IMG/VR virus record: IMGVR_UViG_3300025000_000227
Location: 1 to 40,270 of that record
Source: a virus
DNA length: 40,270 nucleotides
Direction: 5' to 3' (one strand)
The notes beneath the pieces were generated by a model. It was not told the DNA's origin, did not search any database, and saw only the letters and a program-made list of their open reading frames with translations. Shown one piece after another: positions 30,275-38,636 of this stretch (within the stretch, counting starts at the first letter, position 1; every line of letters starts with the position of its first letter). Made by a program: the position numbers and the translations under genes.

Positions 30275-31183
30275 TCATATCACCGACATAAAGCCTATTG
30301 CTTCACCACTCGTCAGTTTGATTGCTGACAGTTTACAAGGATAGTTCCCCGCTGGAAGTTTCGTAAATACCGTCAAGTCTGCTTGTGCAGCTCCGTCTAG
30401 GTCAGTTTGCGAAGCTACAACCGCGTCAGCAAGAACAAGAAGGCTGGAGAAGAAATAGTCCGTTGCCGTGTTAACTTCCGCTGTTCCAACCATGATAGTG
30501 TCGTTGCCTTCGCCTATCACCCATCCTGTGCCTGTTACGGAGTAAACAGTTGTAAATACATTTACTGTGCTTACTGTTGTTCCTGGGATTGGCACTACTG
30601 TTTCAGTGGTAGGTACGCCATCAACTACACCTTTTATAATAATTGTACCCTGTGTATCCGCCGCCCCTACCGCTGTAGATAACACTGTCAATTTACACGG
30701 TACATGCGGCTGAGCCGCTATTGTGTAAGCTCCAACAGCCATATTGGCAGAAGCTACAATCCTATTGGGTATAGCTTGAAAATAATATGAGTCTGGTATC
30801 ACCGCACCCATGCCGATAGTTATAGTGTCGTTTCCTTCTCCAATTACCCAGCCTACACCCGTTATAGAGGTTACGGTTGCAAACTCATTTACGGTTGATA
30901 CAGTTGAACTGGCAACGGGTGTAACAGTTTCCTGCACTACAGTCCCGCTTGGCAATGTACCAACAAATACGATAGTCCCTAATGTATCCGCTGCCCCTAC
31001 CGCTGTATGGGATACGGTTAATCTGCATGGTACTGTAGGCTGTGCGGCTATTATATAGGCTGCTGCTGCCATGTTAGCCGTGGTTACAACTTTATCCACG
31101 TCAAGTGGTAATATCGCTTTGCACCCACCGAGTCCCGACATTGCTATTGTTGCTTTAGCTGCAAATTGCTCTAATTGTGACAT
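30275..31183 (-). CDS. Capsid/tail surface protein of repeated beta domains, 302 aa
   Basis: Two full copies of a unit of about 110 residues (32-139 and 142-249) and a truncated third (about 254-302). Each copy contains TANMA/SANMA, IAAQP-VPC(R/K)LTV, TAVGAADT-GTI and GWVIGEGNDTI. The duplication is also visible in the DNA (about 30437-30760 and 30767-31090). Ig-like decoration or fibre domains are the likely fold. It is encoded between the decoration-type genes and the spike. The role is inferred. Confidence 0.7.
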   Translation of the reverse strand: MSQLEQFAAKATIAMSGLGGCKAILPLDVDKVVTTANMAAAAYIIAAQPTVPCRLTVSHTAVGAADTLGTIVFVGTLPSGTVVQETVTPVASSTVSTVNEFATVTSITGVGWVIGEGNDTITIGMGAVIPDSYYFQAIPNRIVASANMAVGAYTIAAQPHVPCKLTVLSTAVGAADTQGTIIIKGVVDGVPTTETVVPIPGTTVSTVNVFTTVYSVTGTGWVIGEGNDTIMVGTAEVNTATDYFFSSLLVLADAVVASQTDLDGAAQADLTVFTKLPAGNYPCKLSAIKLTSGEAIGFMSVI

Positions 31184-31186
31184 TGC

Positions 31187-31507
31187 TTATTCCCCTTTCT
31201 TATGTTCACGGTAATGCGCCAATAATTCACCTTTGTTATCTGTTTCAAAGTCACACTGTTTGCATTGGTATGCCTTTTTTATTTCTTCGCCTTTGACGTT
31301 GTTTTCTTCTTTTATTGGCGTACCTTTTTTAAACCTTTCGCCTATAGGTTCCGCTTTCATGGGTATATAGTCAAAATATCCCATTGCTCTTTCAATTATC
31401 TTAGGGTCGTCAGTGATAAACTCACCTTTTGTGTCAAATCGGAATACCACTTTTTTTGTTACTTTGCTTAATACTTCCTTTAAGGGTTTACCGAAAAATT
31501 TATACAT
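31187..31507 (-). CDS. Small protein with C-terminal C2H2-type zinc finger, 106 aa
   Basis: The N-terminal 60 residues are basic and mixed. The last 25 form a C2H2 finger: Cys82, Cys85, His98 and His102 in YQCKQCDFETD...LLAHYREH. Such fingers appear now and then in phage structural operons and may hold subunits together or bind DNA. ATG at 31507. It is coupled closely (three bases) to the repeated-domain gene. Confidence 0.65.
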   Translation of the reverse strand: MYKFFGKPLKEVLSKVTKKVVFRFDTKGEFITDDPKIIERAMGYFDYIPMKAEPIGERFKKGTPIKEENNVKGEEIKKAYQCKQCDFETDNKGELLAHYREHKKGE

Positions 31508-31530
31508 AAAATACCTTCTTTCAAAGTTAA

Positions 31531-31550
31531 AGGGGGAATTTCTTCCCCCT
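31531..31550 (-). terminator. Terminator-like hairpin after the decoration gene
   Basis: AGGGGGAA (31531-31538) pairs perfectly with TTCCCCCT (31543-31550). On the minus strand TTTAACTTT follows. It starts seven bases after the decoration-protein stop. Confidence 0.6.
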
Positions 31551-31556
31551 CACAGA

Positions 31557-31955
31557 TTATAACAATTCAAATACTTCTATTGCTGCTGCATGGTTGCTCA
31601 ACAGTTTATCATTTGCACCAGGGGTTAAAGTTAACAAGATTGTGCCATCACTCTGAAGCACATGAGCTGTTTCCACCTGTATAATCTTTTTAGTGGATTT
31701 GGTTATAGTTCCGGTTACTGCTTTGCCTGCCCAAAAGTCACCTGCTGCGATTGAGAATGTTGCATCTGCATCTGCGGCGGCTGTTGCCACAAGGTTGTCA
31801 AGGTCGAGAACTATTATAACCTGTCCGTCTTTCCTCGTTGGGGTTATGGTGAACACCTCTGCAAGTGCGTCAACATCTGCTGTTGCAAGGTTTCTAGTTG
31901 TTGCTGTAACGGTATCAAACGCCGCTATTGTTGAATTTGTACATGTAACTGCCAT
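31557..31955 (-). CDS. Probable capsid decoration protein, 132 aa
   Basis: Beta-rich, with alternating Thr/Val/Ala and no long helix (FTITPTRKDGQVIIVLDLD, GTITKSTKKIIQVETAHV). It directly follows the coat gene with its own ribosome site and is flanked by hairpins, which suggests high and separately tuned expression. This is the usual place for head-decoration proteins. No named family is certain. Confidence 0.6.
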   Translation of the reverse strand: MAVTCTNSTIAAFDTVTATTRNLATADVDALAEVFTITPTRKDGQVIIVLDLDNLVATAAADADATFSIAAGDFWAGKAVTGTITKSTKKIIQVETAHVLQSDGTILLTLTPGANDKLLSNHAAAIEVFELL

Positions 31956-31985
31956 TATTAATCATCCTTTCTTTTCGTAAAATTA

Positions 31986-32001
31986 GGGGCTAATTAGCCC
32001 C
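31986..32001 (-). terminator. Palindromic hairpin after the coat gene
   Basis: GGGGCTAATTAGCCCC is a perfect 16-bp palindrome, followed on the minus strand by TAATTTTACG. It may terminate part of the transcripts or stabilise the coat mRNA. Confidence 0.55.
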
Positions 32002-32003
32002 GT

Positions 32004-32855
32004 TTAGATTGCTGTTTCAGCTGCATAGGTCAATGTAGCTACTGCAAGTTCTTTGGGTTTTAAGACCTTTGCGCCGAATGTATACAGGCCTCTGCAAGCA
32101 TCTTTGAAATAATCCTGATGTCTGAAAGCTTCAGTCTTATTTACCTGATCTGCGAAACCTATCGCATTGTATGAACCTGCCATGATCGAGGAAACCGGAA
32201 CCGCTGCTGTGCCGCCGTTATAAACGTTGTTTGATACGTAAATATCAAATTCAAGTTCATTTTTGGCCCACGACAAGCCACCGGATTTGTTAATGCCTTC
32301 ATTGATGGAGAATTTAATTCCTGCTTCCATCAATTTCAGTTTAACCCACGGAGGAATTACGCACCACATCTGACCATCAGGAACATTGTTTTCGGAAAGA
32401 TACTGATACAATAAACCGAGGTCATTTATGATAGTAGCGGTGTCACAAGTTGCATCTGTGATAGCTGCTGCATTAGCCTGTGCCTGTGCATAAAGACTAA
32501 ATACATGGGTGTCAACTGTCTTCCTCAGCAAGTGAGCCGCTCTTTTGATCTGAGAGTTTTTAAGGTCTACAGCTGCCTGTGCAGCATCTATATCATCCAC
32601 AAGGAATGAATAAGACTTTTGCTTGTCCACGATCAATTTCATGCTGGCATCTTCCAGATCTTCATAAGTAAGTGCTGCGCCTGTGTAGTCTGATATTGTC
32701 GGGTCTGCAAGTCCGGGGAAATATACGCTATCACCGGATTTCTTTAAATCCCCTACCCATTCCTGATTACAGATTTTCTTTGCTACAAGGTTATCTTCCA
32801 ACGTTCTCATTACCGTTGCTGCCCAAAATGCGGGTTTAAAATTTTGTGTACTCAT
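32004..32855 (-). CDS. Major coat protein (P22-coat-like HK97 fold), 283 aa
   Basis: Follows the scaffold gene directly. The N-terminal arm (KPAFWAATVMRTLEDNLVAK) and the following KSGDSVYFPGLADPTISDY are typical of P22-type coat relatives, as is the helical spine (FLVDDIDAAQAAVDLKNSQI). The end LYTFGAKVLKPKELAVATLT forms the P-domain strand. Length of about 280 is typical of the core HK97 fold without large insertions. It makes the icosahedral shell. Confidence 0.85.
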   Translation of the reverse strand: MSTQNFKPAFWAATVMRTLEDNLVAKKICNQEWVGDLKKSGDSVYFPGLADPTISDYTGAALTYEDLEDASMKLIVDKQKSYSFLVDDIDAAQAAVDLKNSQIKRAAHLLRKTVDTHVFSLYAQAQANAAAITDATCDTATIINDLGLLYQYLSENNVPDGQMWCVIPPWVKLKLMEAGIKFSINEGINKSGGLSWAKNELEFDIYVSNNVYNGGTAAVPVSSIMAGSYNAIGFADQVNKTEAFRHQDYFKDACRGLYTFGAKVLKPKELAVATLTYAAETAI

Positions 32856-32861
32856 TTTTTA

Positions 32862-33665
32862 TCATCCTTTCTTTTTCTTGGAGTAAAACTCCGTAACTTT
32901 GTCATAATTTTTGATCATCCATTTGGTATCATCAGCGTGGGCGTTAATAGATTCCTCCGTGATAACGTCATGCTGCATACCGCTTGATTTAACACTCCCT
33001 GTCGAAGCCGTAGCGTTGGCTTGATTAGCTTGCTGTGTCTGTTGCTGTCCCTCGCTTTGTTCAAGTAAATGAGCTTTGTAAGCGTAAAGCAGTGGAACGC
33101 CCTTCATATTGGCTTGGAACACCTCTTTGGGAATGTCTTTGGCGAGGTCTGCCATTTTGCCGTATTTTTTGAAATACCATTGGTCAAACTCGTCAACCTG
33201 CTTCTGAATACCTTCTTTTTTGGTACGTTCAGCGGTTTCCTTGGCTTCCCTGTCTGATTTCTCCTTTTCAGTTTCCGTCTTCCATTTTTCCAGTTCATCC
33301 ACTTTTAAAAGTTTTTTAGCATATTCCTCTGGAATGTTCTGCTGGATAAGATTGTTCAACTTCTCCTGTTCCTCGTACTTGCGATCATTTTCAATCAATT
33401 GTTCAACTGAAAGTCCCAATCTTTGAGCTTTTTGTTCGAGATAAGATAAATGTGGATTGCTTTTCAACTCTCCTTCAAATCTCTGTTTCTCTTTCGCAAG
33501 CCGTTTTTCAAGAATTGCATCGAGTTCAGATTGCTTGAACATTCTTTCTTGCTGTGTCTGAGTTGTTGGCTGTTCTACATGGGCGGTGTCCCCAGATGCC
33601 ACCTGTTCTGTAGATTGTTGTATATCAACGTCTGCCGTGGCGTTGGTCATAATATCTTCCGGCAT
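32862..33665 (-). CDS. Scaffold protein, 267 aa
   Basis: Highly charged, helical protein with a Gln/Thr-rich disordered start and a long coiled coil (FKQSELDAILEKRLAKEKQ; LEKWKTETEKEKSDREAKE). It sits just upstream of the coat gene, the standard scaffold position. The C-terminal basic helix (TEFYSKKKKG) is probably the coat-binding end. ATG at 33665 follows GAGGAGG. Confidence 0.82.
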   Translation of the reverse strand: MPEDIMTNATADVDIQQSTEQVASGDTAHVEQPTTQTQQERMFKQSELDAILEKRLAKEKQRFEGELKSNPHLSYLEQKAQRLGLSVEQLIENDRKYEEQEKLNNLIQQNIPEEYAKKLLKVDELEKWKTETEKEKSDREAKETAERTKKEGIQKQVDEFDQWYFKKYGKMADLAKDIPKEVFQANMKGVPLLYAYKAHLLEQSEGQQQTQQANQANATASTGSVKSSGMQHDVITEESINAHADDTKWMIKNYDKVTEFYSKKKKG

Positions 33666-33756
33666 AATAAACCTCCTCAGTTTTAAGCCTTGGTGGGCTA
33701 TAAATTTTGAATTTCCGAGTTTTCACCTAGCTTGAAAACAAGTAAACGAACATGAA

Positions 33757-33779
33757 AAAGCGCCTATTCCTAAGCGCTT
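33757..33779 (-). terminator. Short terminator-like hairpin upstream of the scaffold gene
   Basis: AAGCGC (33758-33763) pairs with GCGCTT (33774-33779). On the minus strand TTTC follows, within GCGCTTTTTC. A six-pair stem, so probably leaky. Confidence 0.4.
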
Positions 33780-33966
33780 AATTAACTTTGTTCTTCATTT
33801 TTTTTGCTATTTTCTTTGGCTTGTTCAGTTCCTTCCCGCAGTAGTTTCCACACTTCGGATTGATGCACACCATTGTCAACTCGCTGTATACCTCTGTGCT
33901 GTCTAATGGGCTTGTTAGCGTACTATCACTTACCATCAATGGATTGCCGCATAAATCACATTGCAA
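33778..33966 (-). CDS. Small zinc-ribbon protein, 62 aa
   Basis: A CxxC knuckle at the N-terminus (Cys3, Cys6) and a second set CINPKCGNYC (34, 39, 43) make a probable zinc ribbon. A lysine-rich tail follows. The TTG at 33966 has a perfect AAGGAGGTG site inside the portal gene end; a longer ATG frame exists but lacks one. It overlaps the portal stop. It may bind DNA or act in assembly; unknown. Confidence 0.6.
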   Translation of the reverse strand: MQCDLCGNPLMVSDSTLTSPLDSTEVYSELTMVCINPKCGNYCGKELNKPKKIAKKMKNKVN

Positions 33967-35773
33967 CTTCTCCACCTCCTTCCACATTGTTTGCATAAGG
34001 CTGTTTGGGTTGCGCTGATTGTTGCTTTATCAGCTGCTTGACTTGTGATTCATACTGTGCAGGATCGTTTTGCTTTAATAGGTCGAGTTCCTTTAATACT
34101 TCCGGTGGTAAGGTATCAACAAACTGTCCCATGAGTTCGTACATGAGTTGCTTGTCCTCTGCTTCTTTTGCCCTCTCTGCTGATTCCCTATCATCAATTA
34201 ACCCCTGTCTATTGGGTATAAGTCCATTTGGCAAGCGTTTGAGATATTCAATAAATGTTATCATCTGCCTTGTGAGTAAGTTGTCAAGCGTTTGAACGGC
34301 GGCGGCTTCATTCCATTGAGTGCTTGGGCCTACATCAATTTTCAGCTTCAGCTTCATGGTTTGTAGAATACTCATGTCAAACGGAATAACCTGTTTCACA
34401 TTGTCTTTTGTAATTTCAAGCATACGCTCTGGATACTGGGCATACTGAGTTGACCAAAAATCAAGCCATATTAAGCCAATATCCTCTACATACTTGTAGA
34501 ACCTTCGCTTAATGCTGTTCAACGGCACCGATGTGGCTTTTTGCAGCACGATTATAGCAGAGGTGTTAGTAGCGTTTGCTTCGCCTAATGCCGCATCAGA
34601 TGCCCCAGCCATATCCTTAGTAATCTGGATGAACCACTCCATAAATTGCATTACCGGTGCCGACAGTTGAGCCGGTGCCATATACGAAGCTGCACCACTC
34701 ACGCCGCCGCCATCTGTACCGTTAATGGCTATCGCAGCCGAAATATCATTTGTCCACCCTTGCGGTATCCTTGTTTTGTCATACAGCACTCTAGGAAATC
34801 CATGCAATTTAATCCATAATGCAATCATGGCCGCTTGCTGGTTAATCATTATCTGATTAGATATTAATGCTGTAGCTTCTGCTTCGCCATGCGCCGAACC
34901 TTTACGTTTATACCAGTTCATCAAGGCTACGGGGTATCTATGTAGGTCTGTATTCCACTCTTTTCTAACCTCAACAGCTCGTGTTGATTTTCTCGCCCAA
35001 ATCGTAATTTTTCCAGCATCTACGTGTGGAACTGGTTTGTCTGATTCTTTAGGGTACATTTCAAGGAGTACGATACATTTACCGCCCTCACCTTCAATCT
35101 CCACCTTTGACCTGTCGCCCGGTTGATTTTCTGTGTCGCTGTCAGCTTCAATATTCAGAAGGGCAAATTCATCTACTCCGTTTTCCGCTGCCTCCTTTTT
35201 TACATCTGAAACTTGTCTGCGGAAGGCTAAAAGTATGTAAGGCTGAACCGGTCCATATGCGTTATTTATTTCTTCGGTGTTTGGATCCCCAGGAAAGTAG
35301 TTTGCATTGTCAATCAGTTCGCCACTTATATCCCCCATCTGTCCATTACCAATGTCAACTTTATCATTCCAATACCAATAGCTCACCATATCACCCGACA
35401 ATGCAGCATCGAGCAATCCGTCCTCATTCATACTGTCAACTTTCAAATTCTCCCATAGAGTTTTTGAATAGCCTGACAATATTGCAGCCGCCTGTCTATA
35501 TAGCTGTTCCTGTTCATTTTGCGTATTATCACCTATACCCTCTGCTGAGAATTGCATGGTAATCATATCTGACATAATGGCTGATATTTTATAGTCGATT
35601 ATGCGCTTTGTGACATTCAGAACAGGAGTAGGCAGACCGTTTGACTTGATGCCCTCCCAATGCTTGCCACTATAAAAGCGTTCATTTTTGTCAATTATTG
35701 GCAAAAGGTTTATTTTGCTCTTATAGTCCAACCCTGATTGATACCTGTCCCAACCTTGTGTATTTTGTTCCAT
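33956..35773 (-). CDS. Portal protein (P22-like), 605 aa
   Basis: Dodecameric ring at the unique vertex through which DNA enters. It shows the P22-like portal pattern: NERFYSGKHWEGIKSNGLPT near 30-50, VLNVTKRIIDYKISAIMSDM, and a long central helix near ITKDMAGASDAALGEANATN. The C-terminal 70 residues are Gln-rich and helical, as in portals with a barrel. Placed after the large terminase, as usual. It overlaps the zinc-ribbon gene. Confidence 0.87.
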   Translation of the reverse strand: MEQNTQGWDRYQSGLDYKSKINLLPIIDKNERFYSGKHWEGIKSNGLPTPVLNVTKRIIDYKISAIMSDMITMQFSAEGIGDNTQNEQEQLYRQAAAILSGYSKTLWENLKVDSMNEDGLLDAALSGDMVSYWYWNDKVDIGNGQMGDISGELIDNANYFPGDPNTEEINNAYGPVQPYILLAFRRQVSDVKKEAAENGVDEFALLNIEADSDTENQPGDRSKVEIEGEGGKCIVLLEMYPKESDKPVPHVDAGKITIWARKSTRAVEVRKEWNTDLHRYPVALMNWYKRKGSAHGEAEATALISNQIMINQQAAMIALWIKLHGFPRVLYDKTRIPQGWTNDISAAIAINGTDGGGVSGAASYMAPAQLSAPVMQFMEWFIQITKDMAGASDAALGEANATNTSAIIVLQKATSVPLNSIKRRFYKYVEDIGLIWLDFWSTQYAQYPERMLEITKDNVKQVIPFDMSILQTMKLKLKIDVGPSTQWNEAAAVQTLDNLLTRQMITFIEYLKRLPNGLIPNRQGLIDDRESAERAKEAEDKQLMYELMGQFVDTLPPEVLKELDLLKQNDPAQYESQVKQLIKQQSAQPKQPYANNVEGGGEVAM

Positions 35774-35776
35774 TGG

Positions 35777-36025
35777 CTATTCCCCCTTTGGCAAATCGCC
35801 AGTATACGACATAATGTTATTTAGACCCTCTGTATATGCCTTGCTTGCTTTGGATTGTTCTGCGCTATCCCTGACCTCCTGTATGACTTGTACAGGGTTT
35901 CTAAGAGGTGGAGGTGTAATTCCTTTGGCTGTGTTCATCCCTAGCCGCAGGCCTGTACGAAAGCCTAAATACAGGCATAAAAAAAGCACTATCGCCAGTG
36001 CTACAATAAATAAAGCTGTTAACAT
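35777..36025 (-). CDS. Small membrane protein between terminase and portal, 82 aa
   Basis: One N-terminal membrane helix (ALFIVALAIVLFLCLYLGF, about residues 4-22) and a polar C-terminal domain with PPPLRNP. It is separated by two or three bases from both neighbours, so it is translated with them. A membrane protein in this position is unusual; possible roles are superinfection control or assembly. Unknown. Confidence 0.65.
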   Translation of the reverse strand: MLTALFIVALAIVLFLCLYLGFRTGLRLGMNTAKGITPPPLRNPVQVIQEVRDSAEQSKASKAYTEGLNNIMSYTGDLPKGE

Positions 36026-36027
36026 TT

Positions 36028-37527
36028 CTACCCTCCATAATTCAAATATCCGCTTGATACACTTCCAAAATAGCTACTGCCTGTTTCTTCCTCTTGACTA
36101 AAAAAATCGTCTTGCTTTTTCTTTTTCGGTTCAGTTGTTGCTATCATCCGGGAAACACAAAAACACCTTAAACTGTCGGGATAATGAGTACATTCGTGCG
36201 GCTGAGTTGCTACATCATTTGGGTTTCGTTCAGCTTTCTGTATAGTAGTCAAGTGCTTCCACAAGTCAGGGTCAAGCCCTTCATCCATCGTAAGCCTTGT
36301 TAAAACAATTTCTTTCCCTGTTTGTTCATCTCTTGTCTTGTACGGGTGCATCCATTCACGAACATTACGCCAACCAGATTCACGATCGTTTGAGGTTTTT
36401 ATAAGTGTGATTCCTTTGCCATCGTTGTAAAATATCTGTGCTGCTGATTTTCCAGTATCGTTTCTGCGATTCCATAAGTCAGGTGGAGCGTAATAGGCCT
36501 CAATTTGTTCATTACCCGTGAATTTTATTATCTCTTCCCGTGCTTCAGACACAATTAAATTCTTTTTACGTACAGCCCTGTAAACCCTTGCATTGCCGTG
36601 ATTGTCAACCCAATACCATAATGCAGCGAGTGAATCAAGACCATAGTCTATACTAACGTAACGCTTGTACCAATCTGGCACAATTTCCGCTGCCTTAATA
36701 TGAACATCTTTCCTGAGTTCCGGAAAAGCGAATCCACAAAGCGAAGTAAATCTTCCGAACTGTCTCGCTTCCCTTTCTTCTTCAGTCATTACCATTTCAA
36801 GCTCTGCAATTTCTTCTTTGCTCAGCCACGGGTTATCAGACCATTCAAACTCAAAATGTTCTATGTTAGGGTTATTGTTTTCATTAAGAAAAATAAGTGT
36901 ATAAACCCATGTTAAACCGAGCAAGGGAGTCATTGTAAACCAAATATAGCCTCTTGTGTCGATTACGCGCATCCAGCATTCCTTGAATACATCTTCTGGT
37001 GGTTCTTCATCAAACCATATCCAGCCTAATGAAGTTCCCTGAAATGATTCTCTGCCCTGTTCACAAGTTTTAAATCCGATAAAACAACCATTTTTCAGCC
37101 GGATTTCATCAATTAAGGACCCTTCAAGATCATCCTTCCTACCGTGACGGATTACAATATTTTGTATCTCTTTTTTAGGCAACCACCGGAGTATTTCAGC
37201 TTGTGCAACTTTCCTTTGAACATCACCAGTTAAAGAAACAACCCAACCGGAAGAAGCTTTAAATTTGCCATATTTGTTGTAACCTAACGCCCTTGATACA
37301 GCTTCAACAGCACCCGCCACGGTTTTTCCAGTTCTGTTACCACCAAAGATAGCCCGAATACGTTTGTCGCATTGGTGGAATAGAATCTGTTTAACGTGTA
37401 CTTTAAAGCCTATGTTATATATCTCAAGGCGATTTTCTTTTAACCGCTTGTCGATTACGGCTCGCAAACCCTCTATTTCATTGTATAATTTTATAACTTC
37501 GGGTCGTTTCCAAACGTCTTCATTCAT
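36028..37527 (-). CDS. terL: Terminase large subunit, 499 aa
   Basis: Packaging motor. The ATPase domain has Walker A FGGNRTGKT (61-69) and Walker B WIWFDEEP (169-176), with coupling residues TMTPL after it. The nuclease domain begins near 285 with the RNase H-like YVSIDYGLDSLAALWYW (Asp in SIDYG). A later acidic residue lies in HYPDSL. Length and order are standard. It is downstream of the small terminase and the RepL-like gene rather than directly beside terS. Confidence 0.93.
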   Translation of the reverse strand: MNEDVWKRPEVIKLYNEIEGLRAVIDKRLKENRLEIYNIGFKVHVKQILFHQCDKRIRAIFGGNRTGKTVAGAVEAVSRALGYNKYGKFKASSGWVVSLTGDVQRKVAQAEILRWLPKKEIQNIVIRHGRKDDLEGSLIDEIRLKNGCFIGFKTCEQGRESFQGTSLGWIWFDEEPPEDVFKECWMRVIDTRGYIWFTMTPLLGLTWVYTLIFLNENNNPNIEHFEFEWSDNPWLSKEEIAELEMVMTEEEREARQFGRFTSLCGFAFPELRKDVHIKAAEIVPDWYKRYVSIDYGLDSLAALWYWVDNHGNARVYRAVRKKNLIVSEAREEIIKFTGNEQIEAYYAPPDLWNRRNDTGKSAAQIFYNDGKGITLIKTSNDRESGWRNVREWMHPYKTRDEQTGKEIVLTRLTMDEGLDPDLWKHLTTIQKAERNPNDVATQPHECTHYPDSLRCFCVSRMIATTEPKKKKQDDFFSQEEETGSSYFGSVSSGYLNYGG

Positions 37528-37538
37528 TGGGTATCACC

Positions 37539-37769
37539 TTATTTCTGTTCCAAATACTTTACCATTGCGCCTCTCGTTATCATGTGCCCTATTTCATCCT
37601 CTTTGTTTCTTCCTGCGTAGGCGTTTTCTGCGTGTTGCATGGCATGGCGTTTATGATAGTTAAGGTCTTTATATTTCCACTCATCGCCGTGAGATTCTTC
37701 ACCGTCAAGCATTGTCTGGATAACGGTGTTGTAGGCGATTTGTGCCAGTTTGATGTAGCCAGGATTCAT
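37539..37769 (-). CDS. Small histidine-rich protein, possibly DUF5664-like, 76 aa
   Basis: Contains DGEESHGDEW and HKRHAMQHAENAYAGRNKED followed by IGHMITRGA. The H/ED/H pattern resembles the C-terminal part of DUF5664 (dATP/dGTP diphosphohydrolase-related) proteins in phages, but the N-terminal GAxKYG part is missing. It lies between the RepL-like and large terminase genes. The assignment is weak. Confidence 0.5.
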   Translation of the reverse strand: MNPGYIKLAQIAYNTVIQTMLDGEESHGDEWKYKDLNYHKRHAMQHAENAYAGRNKEDEIGHMITRGAMVKYLEQK

Positions 37770-37854
37770 ATATCCTCCTTAAATCCCCATCCCACCAGAA
37801 GCATGTATACTTTACATTAAACCGATAACTTTTAGGCTGCGGTTGGGGGAATAG

Positions 37855-38466
37855 TTATTGTTTTACAATGTCATTCGCCTTTTGCAACAATGTGGGTTCG
37901 CCAATTTCGTCCATGCCAACGCTGCCCCATGTTTTGCCGTTAAGCACCCTAACATGATAATTCTTAAACATGGTTTTTAGCACAGCGTTAATGCGAACAC
38001 CTTTGCAGTAAATCCACGGGTTTACAAAGTATTGCATGCCCTTGCTGTTGTTGCCTTTGTATATGATGTCTGCTTTGATTAAACCGCTTAACACTTGGCT
38101 GAGTTTACCTCTGCTCATGCCAGATATGTCAATTAATGCCTCAAAGTCAAGCACTCTGCCGTTATCATATTTCAAACAACAATCTTCATAGCCAACATAC
38201 GTTGCAATGGAAAATAAAAAAGCCTTATCAAATACTGACAGGCTTTTCATTAATCCTCTTATCTCAGGTATGTGCCCTTTAAAGAAATGTTCAAGATTCC
38301 ATTCTTGCTTATCTCCTGACTTCAAGGCTTCTGCTTCTCTAATCTTCTTTGTCTTGTAATTGTTCAGCGAATTACCGCTTATAATTCTATCGCCTTGTCT
38401 AAGTTGGTGGGTTATCTCTCCATCTAAATTCGTTGCCCTGCCAACAATTGGTCTATTATCTTCCAT
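37855..38466 (-). CDS. RepL-like winged-helix protein, 203 aa
   Basis: The C-terminal 120 residues resemble the winged-helix region of RepL-type plasmid replication proteins: FDFEALIDISGMSRGKLSQV is given here as the region near 95-115, then a wing, then YFVNPWIYCKGVRINAVLK. The N-terminal 65 residues are polar. It stands between small and large terminase and has two palindromes just upstream (38481-38516) and its own promoter (38542-38569), so it probably regulates itself. It may control late genes, or act in replication. Function is inference. Confidence 0.6.
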   Translation of the reverse strand: MEDNRPIVGRATNLDGEITHQLRQGDRIISGNSLNNYKTKKIREAEALKSGDKQEWNLEHFFKGHIPEIRGLMKSLSVFDKAFLFSIATYVGYEDCCLKYDNGRVLDFEALIDISGMSRGKLSQVLSGLIKADIIYKGNNSKGMQYFVNPWIYCKGVRINAVLKTMFKNYHVRVLNGKTWGSVGMDEIGEPTLLQKANDIVKQ

Positions 38467-38480
38467 TATGCCTCATTTCA

Positions 38481-38516
38481 GTTCACCACATGAACTAAAC
38501 CGTTCACCACATGAAC
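38481..38516. promoter_or_regulatory. Paired GTTCA-N5-TGAAC operators
   Basis: GTTCACCACATGAAC occurs at 38481-38495 and again at 38502-38516, 21 bp apart (two helical turns), just upstream of the RepL-like start and downstream of its promoter. Confidence 0.75.
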
Positions 38517-38541
38517 CTGTAAATATTCCTTACAAGTACCT

Positions 38542-38569
38542 ATATTAAAGCATTACAAGCTATTTTCAA
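38542..38569 (-). promoter_or_regulatory. Promoter of the RepL-like gene
   Basis: Minus strand TTGAAA (38569-38564) and TAATAT (38547-38542), spacer 16. Its transcript would run straight into the paired operators. Confidence 0.5.
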
Positions 38570-38636
38570 CGTGTGCCTATTCCTCTTTCTCTTACATTCT
38601 TTCGTATCCCCTTATAACCATCCCATGAAGGAGGTG

